Shown: piece by piece, positions 53,121 to 64,000 of the stretch
Numbering within the stretch: position 1 is the first letter of the stretch
How the letters are laid out: every line of letters begins with the position of its first letter
Assembly (NCBI GenBank): GCA_028554755.1
Contig: JAPTOF010000002.1
Span: 11,643,001-11,707,000 of the forward strand
Reading direction: 5' to 3'
DNA length: 64,000 bases
Origin: Cordia subcordata
Lineage: Eukaryota; Streptophyta; Magnoliopsida; Boraginales; Cordiaceae
Program-made: the position numbers and the translations under genes
Notes under the pieces: generated by a model
What the model saw: the letters and a program-made list of their open reading frames with translations, nothing else
What the model was told of the DNA's origin: nothing
The model's database searches: none

Positions 53121-53589
53121 TAACAAAATACAAGGTAAAATGCACTTTATTCTTTAGTATTTATTTGATATTATCTAATTATTTTATTTTATTTTATTTT
53201 TAGCTAAGTAAGCAAGTGATTCTCATTAAACAACTGGCCCAAGGACGACGAGAACCCGGCCAAGATATTTGTATATATATATTTCAAACTCTACAAATAG
53301 CCATGTTATAATTGTTGTTTCTATAACGTTTTCCCAAGTATAACATACGCTTTAGACCAAAAATAGTGCAAGAGAAAAGCTGCTCTTCGCATAACGCTAT
53401 AAGTTCAAGAAATTCTCAGGTTCTTTTCTTCCAAGATATGGTTAGGAGTCTCAAAACAGAGTTTGATCACTTTAACTTATAAGGTATTCACATTATACTT
53501 CAGAATGAGCCAGATGCAAATACCATCCCACTAGCCAATCCAACGCAGCGAGGACCCTAGCCATTTCATGTCCCCAGTCCTGTTTTCTT
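53121..53589. other. Intergenic, no gene recognised
   Basis: AT-rich spacer between the Alba upstream region and the SINE-like element. Confidence 0.35.
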
Positions 53590-53712
53590 TTTTTTTTTTT
53601 CCTTCTTTTTTTTTTTTAACCCCTTAACCCCCGCCTTTCATGAGATTCAAACCCAGATCATCACTCTTTATAAAGTTGTCTCAACAACTTAAACTACTTC
53701 ATAAACCCACAG
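53590..53712 (-). mobile_element. SINE-like element, minus strand
   Basis: Reverse complement shows an A box-like AGTAGTTTAAGTTGTTGAGA and a B box-like GGGTTTGAATCTC, followed by a G-rich stretch (AAAGGCGGGGGTTAAGGGG) and a long A tail (T runs at 53588-53619 on the plus strand). Pol III box spacing and poly-A fit a tRNA-type SINE. The target-site duplication is weak (CAGTCC on both sides). Confidence 0.55.
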
Positions 53713-54578
53713 TCCAAATCCAATGTATTTGATATACTTTATTGTTATTGATTTCTTTCATACATTTAGATTTCTCAATATTATTAAGAGTAGGGTGGAA
53801 TTGGTGCTCCCAATAGTCTAGTATCATCTTGAATTCCTTATCTGATCTTAGAATGGTTAACCAAATCCATCTCAGTTACTGAGATCGCAAGCCTTTTCTT
53901 TTTCTTTTTGACTTGGCATCAATTATGAGAGATTCGCATCATGTAAAATTCTAACAAGAGAATATAAGTTTAAACTTATAATCTTTAATAAAGTCATTAC
54001 GCAACCATTCTATTCAAGCCTCGCAGGCCATATAACTTGATTGACAAGGCACAAAAGTGACATGTTTACCATTTACAAATGGGTACACTGGTACATACAT
54101 GTATCCCGGTGCGTGCGGATGTGCATGCGTGTGCGATGTGTGTGCAAGTGCGCATAGATTAGGCGATTGCGTATGTCTATGCGTGCCCGTAGTGATAAAA
54201 GAGGCGGAGAGGACCGATCCTACTAAAATCAGAAACATTAAGGCATCTTATAATTTGATACAGCTTTTTTACCAGGGAAACAAGGTTTCATGTTAAAATA
54301 TACATGATTTTTATAAATAAAATTATAAAATGTATTTACACAAACACATTAGTTGCTAAAAGCATCACGTGTTGATACTTGTTACCAACCTAACAATCCG
54401 AACTACAACAAGGCACCTATCTGGTCTTAAGATGTCAAAGCATGTATTCCAATATATCCTGGAGATCAAATATAAACCATCCATATCAAATTTAAATCCT
54501 GTTGCGTAAACAAAAAAAACTTACTCGACATACAACAACGCCCAGAACATTCCAAGAAGGCACAGGACGGTTACCATT
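53713..54578. other. 3' flank of the COV-like gene
   Basis: No gene recognised. A GT-rich patch at 54085-54180 gives short frames on both strands without domains. The 3' UTR of the minus-strand COV-like gene should lie in the right part. Confidence 0.4.
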
Positions 54579-57500
54579 CTACATCATTCTTTGCATAGGA
54601 ATCCGATCACTCGGGCCAATACTCCTCTCCACTGGGGATATTACTTGTGGCATTGACATCCCCACAGAAATAATAATCTCTGGATTATGAAGGAAGAACA
54701 ATGTTACTAGCAAATCCAAGCATTCTTGGAAGATTTACAGCAACAAAATACACACAGATGAATAAATGTATAAAAATATGTATGTGCTTTGCCTAGGACA
54801 AAAGAAAATTTTGATGCATTTCAGGTGCTTAAGCGTCCCTTCAAAAGTATCAGCACTTGTCTTAGTAACCAAATTCGTGAACGAGCTGATCAGCAGCTGT
54901 GAACAACACAATACATGATGAAGAGGTATGACTTTGCAATCTATTTGCTCTAGATCCTACTTCTCACTTACTTCAAAAGGACAAAGGACACACCTGTTCT
55001 GAAACATGCTATATCTTATTGTCATCAAGTTATATTCACTTTTATAGCCTCCCTGTAATATATCTATATTTGTTTGATAGTCTTTCTTGAGTTAGGACGA
55101 TCAGTTAGTTTCAAAACAGTGATGGACTTGCAGAGAATCACTTTACTGCCTCAGATATTCGCCTTCTTAGTAGATGTTCAGTCTGTGATAAAATTTCAAT
55201 GAAAACTCTACATGTTTTCTCGAAAGCATAGTATAAGGTCACATGCCTGTATAAATGTTCACATAGAGGTTAGAAAGCTTTCCTTCTATCAGCAATGAAA
55301 ACAAAGGATGTATTACCAAAACTTTGCACAGAAGAAGGAAGCATGAAGCCACATGTAGACTAAGAATGCCAGTGGAACAAACATGTTACTTTCTTATTAG
55401 GACACATAGCATATGCATAAAAAGGAGAAGGGAAATCCAATACCATCTAATGAACAATATGTTTATATTTTCTACTCAACTAATTTAAATTTTCATGAAA
55501 AGCAGTTAAAAGGAAAAAATGATCGTTCCTGGACAAGAATAAGATTCCTTGTATCTGCGTATGTTCTTGTTTGTGTTAACAAAATGGATAAGAAAAAAGA
55601 GAGAAAGCATAATAAATGACATAAATGACTGTTAATGATTTGTACAGAGGAATTTTTGAAAAGACTTCGTGAGCTGGAGGAGCTGAACAAGAAAGGAATA
55701 GAGATTGTGAAGGCAAAGAATCAGAGGGTATTTATAAGGAGAAAAAATGAATTCATAAGACAATTGAACCCCAAACTTCAATGTTCCCCTTTTACTTTTA
55801 GATAATATATTGAGCTATCTTTCTCCAATTACTTAAGAGTTCTTGGATTCATGTGTTATTCTATCAAACTAATTGGTGGATGAATGTACCCCCCGATGCT
55901 CGAAAAAAATATCTTAGTTAACCATATAAGTAAATGATTTATAATTAAGATACAGAAAAACATTCAAGAAAAGAGTAGAAACTCACCTATGCCTTCTCGA
56001 ATGGACAAATTAGGCCTTATGATCTCCTTGGCGTTCACCAGAAATATGTCCCCTATGTACATGTGATTTGTTGGGACATAAACACTGCATAACTCTTCAT
56101 CTCCATCATCTCTCTGTAATCAATTCAATGTTGATCAGATCAACAAGAAGCACTGCAGAAACTGGAAAGCAGAAATCCTATAATTTAGTTTAAGACATTT
56201 ATAGTGAATCTAAATAACTGCTATTATGTTGAAATTAGCTAACTGATGATCAACTCCAAGAGTATAACCTACAAATTTTGTAAAAGGTGAACATGTTACA
56301 ATGAGAAATCTTTAACAAAGTTTATTGTTGTTTCAATTATTTATAGCATATTCTCCATGCATGTTGCTAAAAATATCTGGACATAAGTAAGAAAGACGAC
56401 AAGTGAGAGGGGATGGGCAAGATATGAGCCTGTATGGTTTAGTGATCGTCTGAAAAAATGTATAATAGTTGGTGGCAAATAGAAGCTTCTAACAAATTTC
56501 TTCCTAGTACATCGAACTGGAACATTTTTTAATTAATAAATTCCAATTAGATGATCAAAAGACCAATATTATGAGTGAATCAGATTAGCAAGCGTAAATC
56601 TAACAAGTGGTTTTAAAAACAAAAGTGACCTAATACATAGAAGTTCTCCAGCAGCAAATTCAGAACAAAATTTTTAAGTAAATTTGGGAGCACCTGCAGT
56701 ATGACTGAGGATGTAATGAAACCAAACACATATTCGCCAACACGAGGATGACGCAGGATTGCGACCTCTTTGAATGCAGTAGTTTTCTGGTCTGAAATTG
56801 AAAGAAGAATAAGTGAAAGGAAAAACAAGAAGGATGTCAGCATGCGCACACACCCACACACATTGTCCAAAATCCCACATACATGCAAAGTCAAAAGAAC
56901 AGGGGTGAAAGATTCCAGAAGAATACAATTGATAGACGGATGACACACTCATGGTATCTTATTATTCCTAATTTTCTAGATAGGTGAGGAAATTCATAAG
57001 CAAAGGAACCTAAGTGGGGATAAAAACAATGCTTCTAACTGGCGAAACAGAGAACCATGACACAAAGCCCTGTTTCCAACTATTCAGTTTCTTCCTTCAA
57101 ACAAAATGCCCAGAAATACTGGTGAAGAAAACTTGGATCACGAATTCAAGAAAAATTACTTTTCTAGTATCAGGTTCAGAAAAAGATAACAAATGCAAGA
57201 TATCTTTCTGAGATCTAAAAGAACAGACACCCTAATCAAAAGTATAAGCACCCTGAGATACCGTTCCAAGTTATCTGTAGCAAGCAACCTATAGAAAAAC
57301 TTAAGCTACAAAAATCCAAGCAAACCCATGGAAAAACTAAAGCTACGAAAGCCCAAGCAAAGTGTTTGAAAGTAAGACCATGCTTCAGAGATTGCTGTAC
57401 TGACTACAAAGAAATTGTTCCAAGGGGGCATGAATTCAAAAACTACAAGACAGTTGATTACTGGGAAATAAATAGATACAAGGACACAACAAACATAAAT

Positions 57501-60500
57501 AAACATAATACCTGGAGAAATAGCAGAACTGATTTGTTTGGATGCCGAGTATATGTGTTTTACAAAGGGCATTCTCTTTATGAACCATTCCCCTAACCAG
57601 AAAACAGTGGCACCCAACCAAGATGAAGCAAATATACCAACAAAGAATATAAAGAGTAACGATGTGATGAATCCAAGGCCTGCAACAGAATGGAACATAG
57701 TTCAGCAAAAACTAATAAGATTGACAAGCCACTTATAAAGCCAAAGGTTGAATTATTGTGCACATCTAAAACCCAAAAAATTGAGAGAGAGAGAGAGAGA
57801 GAGAGATGAAAAAGGGAAAGAAAGTTTCCTGGTAATGAAGACTAGAACGCAATATAAGAAGCAATTGAACTCCTCAGCAGGAAAAGGAATATGCTTATTT
57901 ATGAAAGGCGTAATGAATTCATGTATCGACTACCAACCATACAACCAGCTAGATTGGTAAAACCCTAACCCATAATTGAGTGGAAACACAATGCCATAGA
58001 GTAGATAGTGGGCAGAATGCATAAGCCACTATAAATTTTTCCCTTACACTTTAACATCTCTTCCTCAGCTGCTCATTCTTGATGCATCACCTCCTTGGTT
58101 ACCTAGGGCATGCAGCACCAGATAGAGTAACTCATCTATTAGCTTATTTCTACTCCTGATCAAGCCCACGCCCCTACTATTACCCAGGTTGAATGTCGAA
58201 GAAATAAATAAATATTAGAAACCTCTCTCCAATAACTTAAGTTTTTAGATGAGCTGGTCTTGATATGGTTTCAGCGCCCAGGTCATCCATTCAAGTTTCA
58301 CCACCATCTGTTTAAAAACATTAAAATTGTCTATGTGCTCAAAAACAATCTTGCCTTCACATGAGGGTGCATGTTGAAAACATTAAATACATATAAAAAC
58401 TCCTCTCTAACAGCTTAAACTTTTAGATGAAGTAATCACTTAAAGCCGCTCATAGTACAAATAATAGCCTTATTCCATGGCCTGCTCGCCCTCCCCTATA
58501 TTTCCTTTGTCATATGGATTAGAGCAATGGGTAGTAAAGTACCAACAGACATGTTTAGAAGATATCAGTGGATGAGATTGTGAGAAATTGGAGATGGCTC
58601 CAATAAAGGAAAATATGAGGAAGCACCACTAAGACGGAAAAGATATGCTAGGAAGACGCTTACAAGCATTAGAAGATGTGAAGGTTTGGAGATTTCTCAC
58701 TATAAAAGGGATGGAGGGAGACAAAATAAGAGTTGGATGGAGACAATCTAACGAGATCTCACATGCATGGAGCTAACACAGGAATGTCTCTCAAAGGAAT
58801 GAGCAACATTGCCACATGCATAGCCGACCCAAAATAGTTCAATAAACTAGGTATAGTTTAGTTTCGTTTAGGAGCAAAGAAAGCATTTTAAATAGTTTTG
58901 CTGAGTAACTTGATGGATCCAAGAATGTGTAGCAAATTTAAATCCATATTTTCTTCTACAGGATTACATTCTCTACTTTGTCCCACTGATAGGTACCGGC
59001 TCCTAGTAGTTTACATGGTCTATAACTCCAATTTAGCAAATGTAAATTTTCAATCACTATTTTCCTTCAAATTTGTATGGCTTGACTAAGAGTGGTCACC
59101 TTCAGCATTTTTACATAAGTGCATCCTTTTCATGCCACGTCTTTCCCATTAGCTTGACATTTGACATGCACCAACTATCGGTCTTAATAACAAAAAGCTA
59201 CCTTTCCTCATAAAGTCAAATTCACCAAATCCTTGAATTCCCACATGATCATAATTCAAATAAATTTCTTCTACAAGCCCTCTTTCTCCATCCTCCACAG
59301 GATTTCCATTTTCATTTTCCCCAAAAGTGAACCAACCATCTCCCAGTATTTAGCCCAGTCAGCATATTGACAAACTTTTAGGAATTAATAACATGCTGTA
59401 CTAGAGTATTCTCAACTAAAAACCTATTCTCAACTAAAAACCAGGTTGTGCTCCTATTCTGAAAGACTACAAGTTTTTCCTTTTATCTACAGCTATGCTG
59501 CAAAACCATTTAGCCCTTTCCCACTCAAAAACGACACAGCCCATTCCCGCCAACAAATGTAAAAGGCTAAAATGAACCTCGCACATCAGCTGAAAACTAG
59601 TCTAGCATTAGACAATATCCTAATCCTCAGCCGCTCCTCCACTAAATAAATTGTTTTACATAAACAAATGATTCAGTGAAAATATCAAAATAAAGAAAAT
59701 AATAGACAAGGAAGACCCAGTGAAAATAACCAATATAATAAACAAGGGAGATTCTCACTTTGCCATCCAAAGTTTTTCAAAAATCTCATTCTTTCCAATT
59801 TGCCATCCATTTCTCTAATATTTGCTCCAATTTATCATCTCCATTTAACTTCACTTAATTTCTTTATTGGTCAATACCTTGGCCATGAATAGATTCATTT
59901 GGTATTATTACTGGAAACATAATTCAAATTCAAGAAGCCAAAAATGCACTCTGAAAGGAAACAGAAAGAGAGTAGTCTAAATTCTGAACACATCCATTCA
60001 TCTGACCAGTCATGACCTAGATATTTTAGACCTCGTGCACATGAATGATAGAAGTTTAAATGACACAGAGCAGATAACTCTAGTAGTACTTGTGCCATTG
60101 TTTTCATTTGTCCAGCATACATGGCTTCTCCTGTCCTACATAATCCGAAACAAGGGCCACTAGCTTACAGAAGTCCAATGTATAAAAGATCCCTATCTAT
60201 GGAGTATCTCTGCTGGTATGATCTCTTAGGACTATATTGTGACTGACAGTGTCTTTTAAGTCATTCGTGCAGTTTCGGTAAATAAAAATATTGCTCAATA
60301 CCTTAATAGGCAGACCCCTAGGACATCAAAAAGCAATTAGATGTAGTTCCAATGACTCACCAAATATGTCAATGCCAAGCCTTTCATATATGGGACTGAA
60401 GAAGCCATCAACAAACTGAATGAACCACCAGGTGACATAAAATGTAACAGCCACAGGAAAGAGAACCATACTGCAAATTGATAGTATTATGTAGAAGTTA

Positions 60501-63105
60501 TAATATAAAAGGAAAAGGAATAAAAATTTGACACGCAAAACATTGATGCCAATCTCATTACCATCCAGTCATGAACTTCTTTGAGACCCAACTTTGAAGA
60601 ACAGCATAGCAAGCCTGAGAAAGTAGTAGATTCAGTGCAAATGACATGCTAAAATATATACATATTATTTTTTCATTACAAGAAGGAAAAACATCTCAAG
60701 AAACAATTCTAGAAGACTTAGCTGTAAGCATAAAAATTGGCACAAATCAATGCTTCCCAAATGCACAAATGAATGTACTTAATTTTACTAAGAAATGAGG
60801 TTTTCTTTCGCTCCAAAAACATGGAGTAATTACCTAGTTTTACCTGCTTTATAATTATCAACCACAAACAACTGACTATAAAATATATCTGGGAAAGCTC
60901 CAAGATATATTTGCAGATGTCCTGAGGTTCATGCACTCTTGTAACCCACGGACTGCTATTTACTATACTAGTAACTTCTTGAAATACCACTCTTGCTGGC
61001 TTCATCTGCCCACTGAAATTTCAGGAGTTCCTTTCCTTTTGCATCAGATATACACAATCAGTGCTATTGTCATCAGTACTATACTGAACTTTTTCCACTT
61101 TGTTCTCATTCTCATATGTGTAATGCCATTATAGTCTATATTTACACACAGATGCAAGATCCATTTCTAAATGTAGCTTGTGCAACTGCATTCAAAGAAA
61201 AGGTGTTCTGTAGTCAGTCCTAGTGCAAAATAAACACAGGTCCGCAAGATATCCTATATGTAGAGTTCATCCTTCACTGCAATTTCCTGTGGCAGAGCAA
61301 TTCAACAGGGATGCAATAGGGATGGATTTTGTAGGTCATAACCCCACATGGGGCTCTATTGGGTGTGAAAAATAAGGAATGGGAGAGGGGACCGGGTTAT
61401 TTTTTCTCTCTATGCATCGACAATGGGGATAGGCATCTTCAGCCCCACATTAACACACCACATAAAATAGAAGAGCATTGACACTACCTCTAAGGAGCCA
61501 ATGCCAATTGCCAGATCCCATGACTGTTAAGTCATCTACTCATTCAAGCTTCCTTTATTAATGATTTTGTTTAACTTATTTTCTCTTAATAATAGTGAAG
61601 TAGATAAATTAATTAAATGAGTAGAAAATTAATATTTTAATGAATGGTCAAGGCCCAAGGATATAATTGGCTGGACAAGAGGAAGCAAATATTACACAAA
61701 GATCTATTAGAGTTACTAGAGAGAAAAAGATGATGTCTCACAATAACTGTATGATTACAATAATTTTGATCAACGCACAACAGTCATGAGTTCATTTTAC
61801 ATGAATTCTCTCAATTTATTATAGATCATATTAACTTTAGGCATTTATTGTATCGATCTTTTTCTTATCCAAAAGGGCCCATAAAGTTCAACTTGTGACT
61901 CTTTTTAATATCTATACTGATGTTTAATATCTTGAAATTATGAACTTTAAATTATCCAATTGTGCAGGATTTTCAAAAGAAAAACTCATGGATAATCCCA
62001 ATTCCTTATGCGATCTAGGGATCGGGCAAGGACGTAGAATGGTGGAGAAGGAGGCAAGGCAAGGATGGATAGAGGTTGGTTCGACCTTCCAGGCCCTCTT
62101 GGACAGCTCCTTTTTAACTGACTCAGTCAGAACACTACTATATCTTTTTTTTTTTTTTTTTGGGAAAAGTCACTACTACGTCTAATTCTTGGTGGTCAGC
62201 AAAAGAACATTTAATATTAGCATTTCAACCACCACTTATTAGATGCTACAAATATTCATATCTCACTTTCTTTTTCCCCCCAATCCTTCCTCATCTTTTT
62301 ATATCATTTTACATTCATCAGTTATTTACTGAACAAGGCCTTAATGTTCGGGCGGGGAGTGGCAATAGGTTTGTGATCCCAAAACCCACGCCCCATCACC
62401 AAATAGCAACCCCACTGTCGCCTCCCGCAGAGTAACAACTCAGCCATTGCACAGAGGTGCAAACAAACAAGCTCTATAGAGTTCTCCGGTTATTTAACCC
62501 AATTACCCAATCAACTCTTTCCCCTAAAATCCACCTACTGCCTCCACACACCCAAACCCATCACCTTCCGAGTATAATCACCTCGCCTAATCACCAAAAA
62601 CACCTTCATTCCACTAATTGAACCAGCTCAACTGCACCAACAATTAATTAAAAACCTAAACTTAACTAAATTCATCCTTCATCACAACCAATTATCAACA
62701 ACACCAAGGCCAATCACCATAAGATTAATAATCATTCCATTTTAAACTTCTCATCGTACTGAACGCTTCGAAATCCGATTTCTCAAGTGTGACATTTCGC
62801 TTCTTTTTTTTTTTCACGATCTAGCTTGGGGATTCAGCGACAATTTCCAACAAAATAGGCGCGCACACACACATATATATACATATACATAAACATATAG
62901 ACACACACATTGAAGTACATAATACATATACACACAAAAATATATATATGTGCGTGTGTAAGAGAGAGAGAAATGTGAAGACCTTGCGAGTGGAGGAGTT
63001 GGGAGAACTAGGGGGGGACTTAGCGGGATCATCGGGATCTTGAACGGCGTCGTTTAGGAGCGTTGTATGCGAATTCGAAGCTGACTCTTTCCTGTCCTCC
63101 GCCAT
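54579..63105 (-). CDS. COV/LCV-like membrane protein (DUF502)
   Basis: Seven coding exons, minus strand: 62983-63105, 60562-60614, 60361-60470, 57512-57679, 56694-56791, 55987-56113 and 54579-54679, together 780 bp (259 residues plus stop), with GT-AG junctions and matching phases. The family signature is complete: AVLQSWVSKKFMTG, LFPVAVTFYVTWWFIQFVDG, FFSPIYERLGIDIFG, FFVGIFASSWLGATVF, GEWFIKRMPFVKHIYSASKQ, TTAFKEVAILRHPRVGEYVF, YVPTNHMYIGDIFLVN and RPNLSIREG. Two membrane spans lie in exon 3 and exon 4. The family (CONTINUOUS VASCULAR RING and LIKE-COV) acts in the Golgi/trans-Golgi and, in Arabidopsis, affects vascular patterning and vacuolar protein sorting. Length is typical (about 260-270). 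Intron 1 is about 2.4 kb and intron 3 about 2.7 kb; intron 3 holds transposon remnants. No disabling change seen. Confidence 0.93.
57780..57807. repeat. (GA)n microsatellite in COV intron 3
   Basis: AGAGAG run of about 14 units. Confidence 0.85.
58205..58435 (+). repeat. LTR/primer-site-like fragment, duplicated, in COV intron 3
   Basis: The segment CCTCTCTCCAATAACTTAAG, then TTTTTAGATGAGCTGGTC and ATATGGTTTCAGCGCCCAGG, resembles the LTR end and tRNA-Met primer-site region (TGGTATCAGAGC) of plant LTR elements. A second piece, CTCCTCTCTAACAGCTTAAA, then CTTTTAGATGAAGTAATCAC, follows 180 bp later. Only fragments remain. Confidence 0.4.
58545..58865 (+). pseudogene. RTE-type LINE 3' fragment in COV intron 3
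   Basis: Plus-strand DNA resembles the end of plant RTE-clade ORF2: PLRRWE-like start, ISHYKRDGGRQ, SWMETI-stop-RDLTCMELTQ, and then CATAGCCGACCCAAAATAGT, the conserved region at the RTE 3' end (ADPK-stop). Stops and shifts break it. It lies antisense to the COV-like gene and is spliced out as intron. Confidence 0.65.
62865..62975. repeat. CA/TA/GA compound microsatellite
   Basis: ACACACAC, TATATACATATAC, TATATATATG and AGAGAGAG runs inside intron 1, directly next to the exon 1 donor. Confidence 0.85.
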
Positions 63106-63240
63106 TTCAGCCCCTCTCTTTCGCCTCCGTGTGTGTTTTCGAGTGTGTGTGAGAGAGAGGGGGAGAGAGACAATCGAATTTCTTCGAATAAAACGAAAAA
63201 ATAAAATTTTATTTCGCACAAAGAGGAAAAAAAAATAGTA
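63106..63240 (-). promoter_or_regulatory. COV-like gene leader
   Basis: On the coding strand this is rich in CT (CTCTCTCTCCCCCTCTCTCT), typical of plant 5' UTRs. The start ATG at 63103-63105 opens a hydrophilic N-terminus that joins exon 2 in frame. Confidence 0.5.
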
Positions 63241-64000
63241 ATAAGGAAAATTGTTCCTCTAGCCCATGGATAGCGGCCCATTATTCAGTTAAAAGGGAGA
63301 TTTGGGCCTTTTTTACTTAGCCCAAACGGGAACAGGTTTGAGAAATGATGTTGGGTTGGAAGAGTGGAGATTGGGCTTAGGAGGTTCTGAAAGATTTCAA
63401 TCTCAACTTTTTTTAAATGTCATAAATTTTTATTTTTCAAAAAAATACATTTTTTTGAAGTTATTAAAAAAAATTATGGGTAAGATATATTTTTATTTTG
63501 ACATTTTCTATGATTTATCTAAATTATACAGCTAAATGTCAATTACTTTTACTGATATTTTTTGATCAATTCGTTAAAAGAATATTTCTTTCAATTTAAA
63601 TATTCATGAACTATTACCATTTAATTTAACTTCAATCTTCTTACTAATTATAATAGTATGTTCACCCATAAAAGTAAAAATGATGATGTTAACTTAAAGG
63701 CAAAATAAAAAAATTGAAGAAGCAATTGAGGGCCATGTTTGAAAACTCGTGTTAATTTGAATTCTTTTTTTATTTATATGTCTATCACGTACTTTAAATT
63801 ATCTATTATGATTCATTTAACTAAAAATTATCGATGCATGTAACAAAAACTATTAGAAAATAAATAAGTTGAGGGAAGTGTCACATGGCACCCACTCAAC
63901 CATTTTAGACGAAAGTATCTCCCATATTTATGAATAGTTGGCTGCTTAAACCTTAGAAGTGTGCCATTTTTAAAAAGTATGAGAACTTTGTAAGGTGCAA
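63241..64000. other. Upstream region to the window end, no gene seen
   Basis: AT-rich beyond 63400. A 77-codon plus-strand frame at 63302-63535 has no domain. It may hold the promoter of the COV-like gene. Confidence 0.35.

Noticed and set aside
54057..54296. 79-codon frame in a GT-rich patch
   Set aside because: Composition-driven, with overlapping frames on the opposite strand and no domain.
62814..63281. Overlapping minus-strand frames near COV exon 1
   Set aside because: Only the 62983-63105 part in the MAEDRKE frame is coding. The rest is intron microsatellite or leader.

Overview
This window is nuclear DNA from a flowering plant, very probably a eudicot and, by inference, an asterid. 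The evidence is AT-rich intergenic sequence packed with plant transposons, spliced genes with GT-AG introns, a late-blight-R1-type NLR family (an asterid-expanded family) and two conserved plant housekeeping genes. The species cannot be named from the sequence. All recognised host genes lie on the minus strand.

Layout. 1-4.6 kb: an R1-like CC-NB-ARC-LRR resistance gene with a reading-frame break between its CC and NB-ARC parts. 4.6-15.9 kb: no intact gene; it holds a foldback repeat, an LTR-like relic, a scrap of a second NLR CC domain, three copies of one dispersed repeat, a 1,028-bp Pack-MULE-like element carrying a captured DUF962 gene copy, three copies of another noncoding repeat, and a tRNA-type SINE with 12-bp target-site duplications. 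16-24.9 kb: the 3' half of a Ty1/copia element with its LTR, then a decayed Helitron. 25.3-27.0 kb: a second, dead R1-like NLR copy. 30-36 kb: a Ty3/gypsy-type LTR followed by a LINE that was itself invaded by a TIR element, which holds a hAT MITE. 36.6-42.7 kb: an LRR receptor kinase (MIK2-like) pseudogene, interrupted in its kinase exon by a 1.68-kb Mutator-like element with a perfect 10-bp target-site duplication. 43-47 kb: a second copy of the hAT MITE and another MITE-like element.

47.2-63.1 kb is the conserved part. It holds a seven-exon Alba-domain RNA/DNA-binding protein with an RGG tail (228 codons plus stop) and a seven-exon CONTINUOUS VASCULAR RING/LCV-like membrane protein (259 codons plus stop). 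Both can be spliced to full open frames with consensus junctions and look functional.

Overall, a decaying immune-receptor region (two NLR copies, one CC scrap, one LRR-RLK pseudogene) full of nested mobile elements lies next to two well-kept genes. I found no wholly new system. The most unusual items are the gene-capturing MULE, the NB-ARC fragment sitting ahead of the true NB-ARC in the NLR, and the nested insertions in the LINE and the receptor kinase.
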